In this document: one piece after another, positions 31,401 through 46,400 of the stretch | Layout: every line of letters begins with the position of its first letter | How positions within the stretch are numbered: the first letter of the stretch is position 1 | Source: Cladopsammia gracilis | Taxonomy: Eukaryota; Cnidaria; Anthozoa; Scleractinia; Dendrophylliidae | NCBI GenBank assembly: GCA_022457155.1 | Contig: JAJGOT010000240.1 | Coordinates: forward strand, 827,001-891,000 | DNA: 64,000 nucleotides | Reading direction: 5' to 3' | Made by a program: the position numbers and the translations under genes | The notes under the pieces: model-generated | Database searches by the model: none | Told to the model about the DNA's origin: nothing | What the model saw: only the letters and a program-made list of their open reading frames with translations

Positions 31401-34400
31401 CAACAGCTCGTCAACCGCTAGCCCACCAATATAGACCATCACTCAATGAAACTTGACTGATACATTACTGATATTTCACTGTTACTTCACCAACATGTAT
31501 ATTATTGGTTGACTTTCTGTCCTTAGTCCAAGGATTATTGGATAATAAAAAAATTATTATGTCTGTCAAGGTACCTGATAAGATAAATGATCCAAAAAGT
31601 GAAAAATCTTAAAAAGCAAATATTGCTCAGGTGACAGTGTAAAGCAGAACATGATTTTCTGCAAAGTGATGCTGCAAAAACTAAATCTGAGCCTTGTGGA
31701 ATCTGTGATCATAGTTTGAGTTTCATGGATGTCGCCGCTACAGTTCATGAAAGATGATTTCAGTTCAATTTTGTTGTTTTGTTCAGAATTGGATGCATTT
31801 TCTTCCACAGCTGTGTTTTGTACACAGCTTTAAAATTACCCCGTTTGTTCTAATATGATGTGTTTATGAAAATGAACTCCAATAACATGACCCTGAGGTC
31901 TCACTGGAGAAACATTGGATTCAACCACATGCATGTTAATTTTGAGCACAACATTATGTACTTATGTCATTTAATTGTTTTTAATTTATTTTTCAACGTG
32001 GTTACCTCCTCTTCAAAACAATATAATGAGCCTCCAGTGCTCTTGACATGACATGTGTAAAGGAATGGTTATGGACTGTCTTGGTTGGAAATGTAGGAAT
32101 GCCGATTATTTTATCTGATGGAAAACATATTAAATAAATTGATAAATTCAAAAATCATGACTGTACCATGCATGAACCTTTATACCCGGCAAGTAGTAGT
32201 ATATGTTGCATTCACCAGCCAAGTTCAAAGATTGGCTTGATTAGAGAGAAAATTTTCACCTTGTGTCATTAGAGGGAATGTATGGCAGCAGAATTCGCCC
32301 CAGTCAATTCACCAGTCTCTCTTTAAAACTGATTCTTATTTTAGCGAGCTCTTTTGATGGGAAGTTTGCATAAAACAAAATTTAACCATTTTGTGATGAA
32401 TCATCGATAGACCATTTATTATTTATTTTAATAAAAACAAGTTTTACGCAACTGAGTTAATGTGAAAAGAGTAGTTTAAACAAATTAACGTTGAAAGGTG
32501 TGTGGGTGACACTAAAACCCATTACTGGTTTGATGTTTGAACAAGAGTGACTGTTTATTCATACTATGTGTACAAAGATGTCAGTCGTTGTGTACCCACA
32601 GCTTTTTTCTTGGAAATAATAGTTAAAAAAACATCAAATGGTCTGTTTTATATTGAAACCATACAGTCCCGCTCAAAACAGCCCCCCCCCCCCCCCCCCC
32701 CCCCCAAATAAAAAAAAAGTCCGGAAAAATAAAGAAGAAAGTTACTAGGAACCTGTTGTGCAAAACAAAGAAGACAAGGCGAGTTTTTTGTCTTACTTTT
32801 TCTTTTAGAGGTTAATTTTCACGTTCACCAGCCGCTTTTGTTGCATGTGAAATTTTTTTGGGAAGAGAAGAGATTTGTGTTTTACATTTTGTGTGGAGAA
32901 TGCTTAGTTGTTTGGGGATGGATATCTAAAGATTAATATTTTGGAGTGAAATTAGCACAGAAGAGATTAACAAAGATATTTTAACTATTTTTTTGCCGTC
33001 CAGAGCATAAAAGTTTACTAAACTTAGTTTTCTCCTTCCACATGAAGGTTTTTTATTTGGGGGGAGGGGAGGGTGTGGAGGGATTAATTGTGTTAGCTAA
33101 ATTGCCTTGGCGTTACTCCATGTGTGAAGTAAAAGAATAATGCTAGTACTGGGTTAAGGTTATAGTATGGCTTGTGTAGATTAGTTTTGTTTCATGGAGA
33201 ATTATTTTATTTTTTTATTTTTAGATGGCGAGAAAGTGTTGGTTTTTTTTTCATAAAAAAAAAAAAAGATTTTGTTGTTATCGGCGGACCCAATAAGCAC
33301 CTGATAGTCCTACAACTACTATTTTTTTCATCCCAAGAAAATTTTCACTGACTATAGCCTTTTGAGTACTGACTATAGCCTTTTGAGTACTGGATGAAAT
33401 TAAACAGGTGGAACATCTCTGTGATCGTGTGGGAAGGGAGAGGCAATTTTCTCTGACTGAATTTTGCCAAGATTAAGCCAAATAGAGGAGGCCCTTAAGA
33501 TGGCTTGTTGCGAGTGCAGTGTGTTTAAGTGGCTTCATTCAAGAAGAAGATTTGTTGGGGTCTGAGGTCGATTTCTTTGATTGGAAGCCAAAGAAGAAAA
33601 AAAGAAGATGGAGAGAGATGACCCTGAAAATGAAGAGTTGAAAGCCCAGTTATGGGAGACAAAAAAATTATTGCAAAAGCTGAAAGCAGAAAAGAAGATA
33701 GAAGAAGGTGAAAGAAGTAAGAATAGTGAGGAAGAAATCGTTATTCTTGATGAACCAGGGTGGTGGGGGGGGGGGGGGGGAGTAAGGAGAAGATATGTGG
33801 AGAAATGGCAAGGCAGAAGATCCGAGCTTCTTTGAGTCTGTCTCGGACAAGCAAGACTTAGTTTTTTAACGACAAGTGGAATTATCTGGGGTGAACTTTG
33901 CTGGCATATAGGTGTCTCAAGTAAGGAGAAGATATATGGAGAAATGGCAAGGCAGAAGATCAGAGCTTGTCTGAGTTAGTCTCGGACAAGCAAGACTTAG
34001 TTTTTTAATGACAAGGGGAATTATCTGGGGTGAACTTTGCTGGCATATAGATGTCTCAAGTAAGGAGAAGATAAATGGAGAAATGGCAAGGCAGAAGATC
34101 AGAGCTTGTCTGGGTTAGTCTCGGACAAGCAAGACTTAGTTTTTTAATGACAAGGGGAATTATCTGGGGTGAACTTTGCTGGCATATAGATGTCTCAAAA
34201 TGTTTTTTAAGTCTCCAGTTAATGGGAGAGGGTGAATGGACTGGGGTGAGCTCTGCTGCCATACATTCCCTCTTATGACTCAAGGCGGAAATTTCTAAGT
34301 CCCCAATCAAGCCAGACTTCTAGAATTCTATTTTTGAATTTGGCTAGTGATTGCTAAGTACTCTCAAAAATATACCGTCATTCTGAAAAGCCTGGTGGAG

Positions 34401-37400
34401 AGGGATTTGATATCAGTCTTAGGGGGAAGACAGGTTGAATGTCCAAACAATGTAATTATGCCTAAATTTAGAATACTGGTATATTATATACTATATGAGT
34501 AGCTAATTATTCAGAATTGTTAGTACAACAAATTAATGGTGACTTCAATTTTTTTTTCACTATGTTAAAAATAATTATACAATATCATTTGAGGACCCTT
34601 CTGTAAACCACTTTGTGATGTAGAATTCCTCATTAAAGATTAAAGTTATTGTTATTATTTGCCATTGTATTTGGAAAGTTCTCCAACAAAATAGGCAACC
34701 AACAATTTAGAAAGTAAGCAGTTATTTTGAATGTCGACACCAGCTCCCATGTTTAACTAATGTTAGGTGAGCAAGTGGATTCAGCGGTGCAAGCTGCTTA
34801 TTTTAACTTGTTTTTTACCACTGAATAAAATTGTCAAAGTCGTTCAGGGTTCAAAATAAAATCACAGCTTTAAGCTTGAATGTGTAGGCTTTTTTTCTGT
34901 CTAGGCTCATTTTTTCCCGGCTGTCAATAATTAATGAGCACATACATGTACCCTCAGCAGTCAACAACATGATTTTTTTTCACTTTTTGCAATTTGTGTG
35001 TAGGCCACTTCTTATAATCTGTTCAAAGCTGTTTTTCTAGTAGCACCACCCCGTGTGTTATGAGAACCCTGAATTATCGTAACCGGATACCACTGCAGCA
35101 ACTATGATTTCAGTTGGCCGATCTAAGCGTGACATGAATTTTCTCTTTCTTTGGTGAAAAGTCACCAGCAAGCGTGGTCAAAGTGTCGGCTACTGCCGGC
35201 AGCCGGCTGCTATTTTGAACCCTGTCGTTTCATCCATTGTACTTGTCAAATTGGTGTAGCATTTTTCAGGAGATTATTTTTTCTCAGAACTTTAAAATCC
35301 TAAAACTTTTGACAGGTGATGGGATGTCATGGTCACTGTTTAAGATAATCGGCATAGATTATTGGCATATATTGTTGTACATGTGTGCTCAAATCATGAT
35401 CAGTTTACTTATTTTTCTTGTATGCTAATTTCCTCTTTGCACAAAAGAGCAGTAACTTGTTCAATCTCTGTTGGGACATGCTTTGTGAGAAATGTTTTTG
35501 AAGCCATTCAAAAAATTTGCAGCACATGTTTTATCAGGTGTAAAAACTCTCAGCTTTGCCTCATGTTTTTCAACCTGATAAAAGACTGCTGCTCATTTTT
35601 TTGACAGTTACATTATAGTTGCCTTCAAATACCTTAAGTTGTATACCTAGTACATAGTACAAGTAACTAAATAATACATTATTAATGGAAAGCATTTGTT
35701 TAGGTCTTTATAGCCAAATATATAAAATAAGAGCTCTTTGTAATAAAATAATGTAAGAGCAGTCCCAGCATTGAAATCATTAATTTATGGCAACACTTCT
35801 TCAGCTGTTGGAACACCTGATGACAGCTTCAGAACTAAATGAAATAATCTTTTTGATAACTTCTCACTGAAATGGCAAGACTACAATGATTTATACGTAT
35901 AATAGGAAAGAGTCTTACAGTGCAAATAGTATGGGCCTACAAGTACATGCATGTGTACACTTACCGTGATCTCGGTACAAGACCTTTGTCAGAATATACA
36001 ATGAAAAATGATGAAGAAAGGCACAGAAACGATCTCCTGTAATATACAAGAAACATGCAGCATCAAGCACCAACCAGCGCAGAATAGGTATATTTTATGT
36101 AATGTCTTCATAACTGTGCTTTATAACAAATGAATATAAGTTTTATTTTTAGCAATAAAAGGCAAGCAGGCTCATTTACCTCCAGGAGAGTGGAAGAGAG
36201 ATTGAACAATTCTGGGTAATCTTGCTTCTGGATCTTCCTGTAACAATAATAATACAATGTAAAACATCAAAAATTGAACAGGTTTTCAATTTTCAAAGCA
36301 AGCAAGCTCCAACTCTATTTTACTACGTTCTGGTCACAATAAATGTTCTGACAACATAGAAAATAAAAGAATTATCACCTTACACTGTAAAGTGCCAGTT
36401 CAATCAAATTTTGAATATTGAATATTTTGAAAGGAAATTGTGTAACTATACTTACCTCTCCAAACAGTTTTTTATTGTCAGAGCAAGGGAAGATCGCTAT
36501 TTCTGGCCTTACTTTTTGCATTTTCACTGGCACCATTAAATTTGCATGTTCCTGAAGTCCCAAATGTGAAGAAAGCTCACCAGTGGAAGTGATGTCACAG
36601 AGAGCTGAGGGACTCTAAATGAGTAGTTTGTAGGAGTATTTACCCAAGCTAAAACCTGTCCATTTCAACTGTTTTTCTGGTTTTTCCAAATCATTAAAAA
36701 AGGTAAAAAATGCCAGGGTCTAGATTTGTTGTGGATGGGAGTCACTGAAAGAGGCTGATAGAAATGCAGGAATTTTGCTACACAAGATTCTGATACTTGC
36801 AAGTGAGTGAGCCAAGTGGTATATGGACTCACATAAAAGATTTTACAATTTAGGAGCGACGGTCAGGAAATACCGAGCATTCGATGGCAACACTCGACAA
36901 ATTAGTTTCGCTTATTTTCTGTTTACAAAGAGCCAATGAGTAGGGAAGAAATTTGATGAATTTCATTTTCTTCAGGAACGCATTATTTCTGAGAAAACTG
37001 AGAAAAACAAATTTGACCCGCAACGATCCCGAAAGTACCCGCACGCAAGTCTGAAATTGATATTTTTCAATGACTTCTCTTCTTCAAGAAAATAAAATCC
37101 TAAGGATTATTATACCGTTTATTAATAGTGGAAGTGCCTCACAATTAGAACAAATATATAACTTTACTTTACTGTTGTTTATAAAAGCAAAAAATGCGCA
37201 GGAAATTGCTTTATTTTTAAACGGAAAAGATCCCGCAATTACCGTTAAAATTCAAATGTGTTTCTCGCTATGTGGTATAATTCAGATTTTTTCTTAAACT
37301 GTTTCATTGGAGTAATTAAAGGTTGTTCTTGATAATGTATTAGAATCAGCTTGGGTTTTTTTCACAGTGCTTCACACGACGCTTTTGAAATAAACCATAA

Positions 37401-40400
37401 TTCGTTTAAAATTTCTACAACGGCGAGTAAACAACGGTTGTTGCGTTACCGTGACACCAAGCTGGGTTTTTTACATATCCGCCACGACGAAAAGCGTACT
37501 GAAAACGATTTCGTTTTGAGCACTTATTCGTTCTCTTTTTAAAATACAATAAAGGCTTTGGACTGACAAGGGAATGATGTTGTTTTTTTCTCACTTGGGC
37601 GGTGGAATTTTTCACCGTTGATAAGATTTGTCACTAATCAGGAATAAATATCGGGATGCAGTTCAGTTGGATCTGGTCTCAGATGACATAAACCTGTTTA
37701 ACTTTTTAACTTTTTTGCTTATGCCTTTGGTAGAATGTACACCAAAATAAAGGTCGTATAGATGCTTATACTTCAATACTTTGACAGAATTTTTTTTCTA
37801 CAAACTAGGAAAAATGACTTAGATATCGCATTGCTGTTTACTGAAGTAAATAAATTGAATTAGTACATTAAATCTAAAAATGGGATAAATTTAATTAGCG
37901 AAGCTTGAAAGTAAATTGGACTGAATTTGCTTTGCTATTTTTTTGTCATCATGGACGTAAAATGCCGTCTTTTAGTTCTTTAGTTGGAGTTTCTTGCTCT
38001 TATGACCCTAGAGATAGGAGCAGATCAGCTGAGGTTATTCCATTTCTAAATCGCAGGTCACACAGTCAAGTCTTCCTTGTCAATAAACCGACGTTAGGGG
38101 GTAGAAACTGAAATTAAACTTATTCTGGGAACAGTTGTTATATCCTTCTCTACGGGATGGGTCTTGAAGATCTTTCCAATAATAAAGGGCCAAATACACG
38201 ATGAACTTGTCTTTATGGCCGGAAATGCAAAACGTGATGTAAATGCCTGGAAATCGCATTAGTTTCGTTGTGTTCGGTAAACCAAGATAAAGCAAGATTA
38301 GACATCCTTTAACATCTGGACGACACATCAGTTATACAGGATTGGGCCATACCATGGTTTATTCCTCGAAAATACCGGGAAAGCCAAACTGATCGGTTTG
38401 GGAAACGTGGCATTCCCTGGGAAGTGACTGTGGCCATGCGAAAGGGAAGTACCAGTAATGGAAAGTACGAAACCCTCACACTATGTCATGTGTTTAGAAG
38501 TTGTGGCCAAGATAGCTGTACTGTGCTCTCTTTTCTGGCTGACGTCCTCAAAGATTTGAAGGTTGTTATACCACAGTTACAATATGTGTACTACTGGCAA
38601 GACAATACTGGTTGTTATTATTCTCATTTTTGCGGTAACACAATCAGCCTTGCATGTATAGTTGAAAAGCCGTTCATGGTGGACCATGGTGCGATTGTCA
38701 AGCGCATACATTTCTGTGACCCACGGGGTGGGGAAGGGGGCCTGTAACAGGAAGTCTGCAGCTATAAAATCCAGAGCAGTTATAAATTCCTGAATTCCGG
38801 AAACAAAATCGAAACGTCGGATGAAATGAAAGAAGCCATAATGTCATCCGGTGGAATGTCGTAGGTCCGGGTTACTTCATGTGGACCCTACACAGCTAGA
38901 GCCTCTTTAAACATCAAGCCTTAGGCAGTTTAGGAGAATACAATGACAATTATTACGCTTTGGAAGGAATTGGCCAGGGAAAACGCATTCCTTGCGAGAA
39001 GCTGAATGCGTCTGTAAAATTCAGAAATTCCATGCTTAACTGACTAAATAAAGAAGTTATTACAGGGAATTTCACCCCTGTAACTCCAAGCGCAAACTGT
39101 CCCTAGACAGGAAAGCGAGGAAGATGGTTCCAGTAAAAGCTCGAGTGGAGAAACAGAAACAGAAACAGAAAAGCCCATATGCTCGTCTCTTTTCATACCC
39201 AGAAGAGAGATGTATGAAGTGTTACCAACTTTACTCAAATCTGCAACCGCATTTCTTGTCCTCACCTCCCGCCTCGATTAGCCAAAGCTAACCGCGGGTT
39301 GCGTGGAAAATTTCCTTTGTTCCTTTTTAGTTTACTTTATTTATTTATTTATTTATGTATTTATTTATAATAATAATAATTTATTAATTGTAATTGTATT
39401 TGTATTTGTAATTGTAATAATAATTGTAATAAAGTTGTTGTCTCTGTCTCTAGTTGTAATAAAGTTGTGTCTCTGGGAAACACACCCTTGCTCTCGAACG
39501 AGAACCACTCCTAGACCAAGCCGTCTATGGATATGCAGAGAGACTAGATGTTCAAACGGTGGGCGTCCCCTGTGTACGAAATGTCCAGGAAGTGCCTAAG
39601 AAGCGCCACTACAGTCTACTCTCCCATTGGGCTGGGCATTGAGATCATCCCAGATACGAATAACACGTTTTAATGCAAGACAGAAAGTTTTTTTAAGAGT
39701 ACTGTTAAAACAACAACGTTCCGGCAATATTGGTGAGAACACGGGTCGCAAAGCTGGTCCAGATGTTGTTGTAAGAGATATGATACAGGCAACAGGAAGT
39801 GACGGAGAACGATTATTCAGCAGCGATGAATTCCTTACCAGCCAACAAATAACCAGCTTTTTCAGTCGCCTTTCTACCAAAAAGAGCTTACTGGACAAGG
39901 ATGGTATAGACGAAAATGACGACGAGGCCGCGGAGTTCGAGAGTAGCCTTGAAGACCTAACAAAAGAACTGCAGAGGGAAGTTTCGTTACAACATCCAAT
40001 TGTGTTTGACTGTTGTAATATCTGTGACCTTGTTAAAGCAAGGCAAACTGAACAAATCTGGCATACCAATGCTCAGGAGATTGTGCGAGCACTTCGATAT
40101 AGACGTCAGTGAGATAACAGTTGTTACATTGACAAACTGTCCACGTTTTGTAGCAGCTGCTGATGTCAGCAGTAAATTAACATGATCAGGCCTCGCGTGA
40201 TCTCCCTGCTCTGATTCTTTTTGTTGGAAAATGATGCGATTTCCGTTTTTCGCATTAACCTTAAATAGGACTGAGTACACTTTATTTTCTTTCAGAGATG
40301 GATGAGCGACCAAAACACGCAGAGGCATGCGAAAATCGCCTGCCGCTAGGATACAAGTGGGAGAAAGTGGGAGCACGTGTGGGAGGAAATTTTCGTGCGA

Positions 40401-43400
40401 CTCACACAGTAGAAATCGCTAAGAGGAAGAAGAGACTACCGCCCGGTAACCCTTCCGGTTGAAAACAATTAAAGCCGGCCACGCGCACAAAACGAGATGT
40501 GGTTTTTCTTAGTTGTTCTCTTCAAAATATCAATGACATGTTCTACTAATGTGATACTGAAGCTAAGTGGCTGTGCACTAGAGAATAATTAATGACACAA
40601 CGAGTCTTTGCAAAAATTGATCGCAAGAGTGCATAAATTAACGTCAATATCGTCGTGTAGGGGATAATCGACCGAGTATAACGAGAGCGCGCGCGAAATC
40701 CCCAGGAGATTTCATGCGCGCTCACGTGATCAGTTACTCTGAATATCTCTGAGAGAAATGAGGGACTCAGACTCTGGCGCCAGTTGCATAGAACTTAACG
40801 TCGGAAGTAACTGCTAAAGTCTGACGTTAAAATAGTAGCTTTGACTGGGCTGAACGTCCGACGTTAGCTGTTACGTCTGGCGTTAAGTTTTATGCAACTG
40901 GCCCCTGGTCTGTGGAACAAGGGAGGCACTATACGGTCTATATGAAACAGGATTTGCCAAGACTAGAACAGAAGCTTACTCTGGTGATATTTTAACAAGA
41001 AACTCAAAACTTCAAGCTAATGATGACCTCTCTTTTATCTCAGCAATAATAGATTGAACTTTACACTTAACGAATTTTAGCTCATCCGCTCCTTGTCTAT
41101 GTGGAGGGTGCTCGAGTTCGAATTTGACGACATTTTTTTTCAGTCCCAGCTCTCATTTCTTTTAAGCTTCAATCCCATGTGATGTTGCACTGGACAGTGT
41201 TTCTTGCATCTTGTCTCACACTAAAATTGTAACACAAGCTGCGAGTGCAAACTTGAATAGTTTTCGCATTGTTTTCGTTGCTCAAGTCGCTCGGAATAAA
41301 AGAATCAAGTTGTATGGGCATGAGACTTGTATGGGTATGGATATAATGTATTAGAGCATGGTTTTATTGAGGAGTAGGAGCCGTTATTAGTACTTTTGAT
41401 TACAGAATGTGCCAAATAAAGCCACGACTGAAACAGTGATTCTTGGGTCGTCAAAACAAAGTATTCCATAAATAGAAGACTAGTTCTCGCTGTCCCGACA
41501 TCCCCTCCCCACCACACTTAACAAACCACCCTCCACCCCGGCCCTCCCCCGTCTCACGCGCATACTAATTTGCATATTCGCTGTCACGCAACATATGTCA
41601 AGACAACAACAAGTTTGAATCTTTAACTTGTTACTTCTTCTGTCAGTTATGGAGAAAAACAAAAGGAGGATAAAGCAGAAAACATCACAAAAAGCAAGTT
41701 AGGAGCATTATGAAAGCATTGAAGCTGTTTAATATTGACGGTTGCTTGTCGTGCTCAGTGGTTTGTTCGCAAGCCACTTAAAGTAACCCGATCCTGCCAA
41801 ACAACATCCCGGTCGAAATTCGTCAACTTTAACAACGTTTTGTGAAAATCTCAATGGAGAACCCAGCTTGGTTTTAAGGTATGAACTACATCAAGGTCTT
41901 AAGTAATGAAAGTCCAAGTTTGAGAAAATTTTGAGTTATACCACATACTAAAACGTGCGCTTGACCTTTGACATTATATTACAGAATTCCTTAGCTGCAA
42001 AAACATGCCGTTAATTTGGAAGTGTTTGAATTTGCCAGGTATAACTAGAACAACAAATTCACCGTATATGATATCAGAAAAAGATCCTCTTTCGATATAA
42101 AGTATCCAGATTTCCGTACGCTTCTTCTTAAACAAACGCGAACATTTTAAAAATGATGATTTTCCAGTTTTAAAATTCAGTTATTTTCCAGTTAACGCCG
42201 CTTTGATCGATTTTCCCAATTTTCTCAAAACATAAGTATTGCTAGCAAATATAAACTACACCACGTTACTTACCCACCTAAAGGTTAACTCAGGACAAAA
42301 GATGAAATAAATCGATTTCCCAAGTGTCGCCAGAAAATTTGGACATTGCTCGATTTTTCCTGACCGTCGCTCTTAAGCCATAACTTAGATACAGTAGAAT
42401 AGATTATGTACTATTTCCAAGCATGAATTCTTCCTTGTAAAAGTGTAAAAAAATTGACTTTCAGCTGAAAAAACCCCAAGAGTATACAGTACAGTATTGT
42501 CAATGACTCCAAAGTAAGAGCCATCTCAATTTAATACTACTACCTACATGTAACTAATCATACATTGTTGTAATAATAAAAAAGTGTTCAGCAGCCAACT
42601 TAGAAGTTAATACACATTTATTTAATAACAGTAAGAGAGATCAATAACAAATTGAAGTTTTAATGTAGGAGGCTGTTAATATACACGTACTTCATGAAGA
42701 AAGCAACCTGTTGCAAAACATACTGAAAACCTCACAAGCTAATAATAATTTCAACCACACAATTGTCATAATTTTATATTACCTTTTGTATTCTGGACAC
42801 CCAATTGAAGCACACTTTTCTAAATTGCTGCTCAAGTACTTTGTCACGAACAGGCCAACAATCTCTGTGTATGAATAAAGTGTCTTAATTCTTGAAAAAG
42901 AATGAATATAAATAAAATAAAACAATAATAAATTTATACCACACTATTTCTGTGAGTTACATTATCTAAGATTTGTGAAAAAAGAAAAGTCTTCAGCTCA
43001 CACTTAAAATTGTTAACCATAGTGCAGTTCGTAATGTCATCTGGCAATAAGTACTGACTGGTACATGTACAGTGTACAGTGTATTTGCTTTAAAGTTCTG
43101 ATTGGTGCCTCAGATTTATATGTGACTGAGCCACGCGAGTAAAGAGGGTAGCGAGCAACGAAGGACAAAATATGAACTCCGTATATGTCCAATTTATTAA
43201 CCAAAACAAAACAAAACTGTTAGAAGAATGATTGATTAATAAAAGGCCGAAACTATTACAAAATAAACAAGCAATGATCAAACACAATAGACAAAAATAA
43301 TAAGGTTATGATGTATAATGCGATGCTCAAGAGACCCTCAAGGGAACCTCAAGGGTCCTCAAGGACCTCAAATTGGTGAAAAACTATGCCAAATTACCAC

Positions 43401-46400
43401 CGTTCTTTGTCGCTAATTCTCGGCTTTGATGTCGCTGTTGGAATTGCGCCAAGAAAGATTCTGTCTTTTGTCGCAATTTAATTTTACATGTTGTCGCTAC
43501 TTTTTGGGTCATGTTGCCTGTCGAAATTAACCCTGGCAGGGCTTCTCTGTAATATTGGTTAGAATGAATTACACGATACCTGAACTCCTCATAAGCCAGC
43601 TGAGGGTGAAGTTTTGTGAACAGGAAATGCATAACAACCTCCATGGCCTTCTTGTTTGGTAAAGCAAACATGTCACTGGGAAAAAAAGAAAGAAATAGCA
43701 CTATCAAAACATTTTGTATCAGTAGGCAGGATAACTGGCATGCAGTTATTAGCATGTTTCACAAAATGAGGACGCTCACTCAAAAAAAAATTTGGTACAT
43801 TGGAAGCCCTATTTTATTGCCTTACATGTTTTCAATGTCCTTGAAACTTGCAGGCCATATAAAGTGATGATTAATCTCGACGCGTTCAAAGGAATTTCCG
43901 GCGGAAATGAGCCCCTGAAAAAAGCAATAGGGGTAGCCATTTGGAAGACTGGACACCAAAAAATCTCAAATTGTTCTACATGTAAGGCACAGGGCAACCA
44001 ACACGAAATTAGGATTGCGTTCTTTGAACGTGAAAATTTGAACCACAACATATATACTGAAGTTGCAGCAAACATTCACACATCAATTGCAAGTTAATAT
44101 CAACTAAAAAAAATTGCAGAAAAGTTGGCTATTTGTAGCCAACAGTTTGCCAACTGTTGCTGTCTTGTTCACACATGCCAACTTGAGTTTGCCATCAAGC
44201 TAAGAGTGGCCCTGTATTCTATAGTTTACCTCAAACGTTTCCCAACTTTAAGGTGCCTTCACATGACAAACTCAAGTTGGCTAATGCATGTTGGCAAACT
44301 CCAAAAAGTTAACAATCTTGTGTTTTCACACAAAACACTTCCACACACTTCAAACTTGTTGTCCGGGTTTTTCTTTTCGAGGGAGGAAGCAAGAGGACCT
44401 TATGAAACGTGGTTGCACAAACCGTAGCTCAGGGCAGCAAGCTTTCACACATCAAATGCGAGTTGCCAACTCAAAAATGTTTGCAAAAAAAAATGGCTGG
44501 AATAAAAACAAGTTCTATTTTTTCCCAACAGTTTGCCAACCGCTTAAGTTGAGGATCACAAATTTCACTCAGTTTGCCAACTGTTGATGTCACGTTCACA
44601 TGTGCCAACTTGAGTTTACCAACACAAGTTTGCCAACTTAGAGGGTCCCCAATTGGTTTTTTGGGATCCGGTATTTGGCCTATTTCACGGCCGGGATTTG
44701 GGATTTTGAAAGAAAAGGGGAGCGAGATTCGGGATTGCAATTTTAAACGGCACGTGGGATTGTGCAATATTATGAAGCGGGATTCGGGAAATGTTGCTTT
44801 AAAGAAGCGAGATCTGGGAAGCCTTGTCAAGTTCTATGTCAGAAATGTACAAAGAAAAACTGTCAAATCAAGCTCTCATGTTCGTAAATGTCAGAAATAG
44901 CCCTATACGACCTATCACACGGCCAGCGATCTGCTAGTTGTGGTATGTTTTTGTGAACCTTGCCTGTAACAAGATGCTTTGGATCCATTTTTACAAGGGA
45001 CTCTTTGTGACCTTTGTTATTTGTTGACCGGAAGTGTGACCTCTGTGACATTTATGGATCAGTGCACATGGAATAGGCCAGAGAGGTCAAGAGAGCGATA
45101 CAATCTGAATCTAACAGTAGTTTTTAGAAATGCACACTTGTATAGGATGTATAGCTACGTCGGTAAACACAGACAGCGATGGGGAAGAGTGGAAACTCCT
45201 TTTTATGAAAGGAGAAATTTCAGGCTCAACCGGGTGGTCATTGAATGTCGTGACGGAGAAAGTGTGGTAAGTTCTGTTTTTCTTTGTAATAGATTTCAGA
45301 ACCTTGCTATTACTCATTTCATCGTGATCATAGTGCCTTCATCAAATTGACGACAGAGATTAATGGTCAAATTAATAGCACAGTGAAGACAGCGAATAGC
45401 CCGAATTGTCAACCTTTTCAAAGTAAATGCTGCCTGTTGTGGAAGGTGCAAAACAAACGCAAAATACGGAATTCACACAACAACAACTTAAGATACAAGG
45501 CCAAAGAGTTTACCGATCCAACTTGAAGTGTGTAACTGCATGCGTTTCTGTTGGACATTCTTATTATGCAACCATTGCCACCTACACAGACAGCATCACA
45601 GTGCATGCAGAGCATGAGGGACTGGGTGCAAACGTCAGACAAGAGACAACAATGGTAATAACCGAACCCTGCCTTCCTACCTCTACCAGAGAGAAATCCA
45701 AACAGGTAAATTGGTTTCCCTTGAACCCTCTTCCGCCGAAGAGGAACAACAGGGAAACACAGACAAAACAGAAGAAGGCTGTACTCTAGAGTACCATTCT
45801 GATAGCAGCAATGAAGATTTCGAGGAAGACGAAGAGGCTGACAATGATGTTGGAGAAATGACATCGTTGGAACGGTTTTACAGTGTTCAGAAGAACTATT
45901 CGTTTCAATAAAATAATTATATTTTGATTGTTGTGATTTACTGTTATTCAAAAATATTATAGAGCCGAAATGACACTTAAGTTACACCAGGGTTGAAACA
46001 ATTATTAGTTTCAGCCCTTTAGGAACACTGAATCATGCCAGGGGCATACGCAGGGGGGGGTTCGAGGGGGGTCGGACAAACTCCCTCTCGCAGTTAAATC
46101 TTTTTTTATCCCCTTTCCTTGCCATCTGGCTATTTGGCGTGGGTAGATGGGACATGTCTTATGATGTAACCCCCACTCTGCAAAATCCTGCGTACGCCCC
46201 TGCACGCTGCATTTCAGTTCGAGATGATCATGTTGTGATCACTGTAAAAGGGCGTGCATGAGAAAGATATCATGAAGCCCTGTTAACAACACTTCTTCAG
46301 CATTAACTTGAGACGGTGACTTTTGGACACTATGCCGCGCCGTGAGGTAGGGGACTTCATTTTTTTTTTCACCGGGATCGGGATTGGCCGATAAAAACCG

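Noticed and set aside
32000..32045. HAUS6-like exon (ALEAHYIVLKR on minus)
   Set aside because: Splice phase fits neither neighbour and the acceptor lacks a pyrimidine tract.
33581..33835. 84-codon charged ORF with coiled-coil look
   Set aside because: It runs into a G tract and a tandem repeat, with no homologue recognised; possibly a retroelement remnant, too weak to call.
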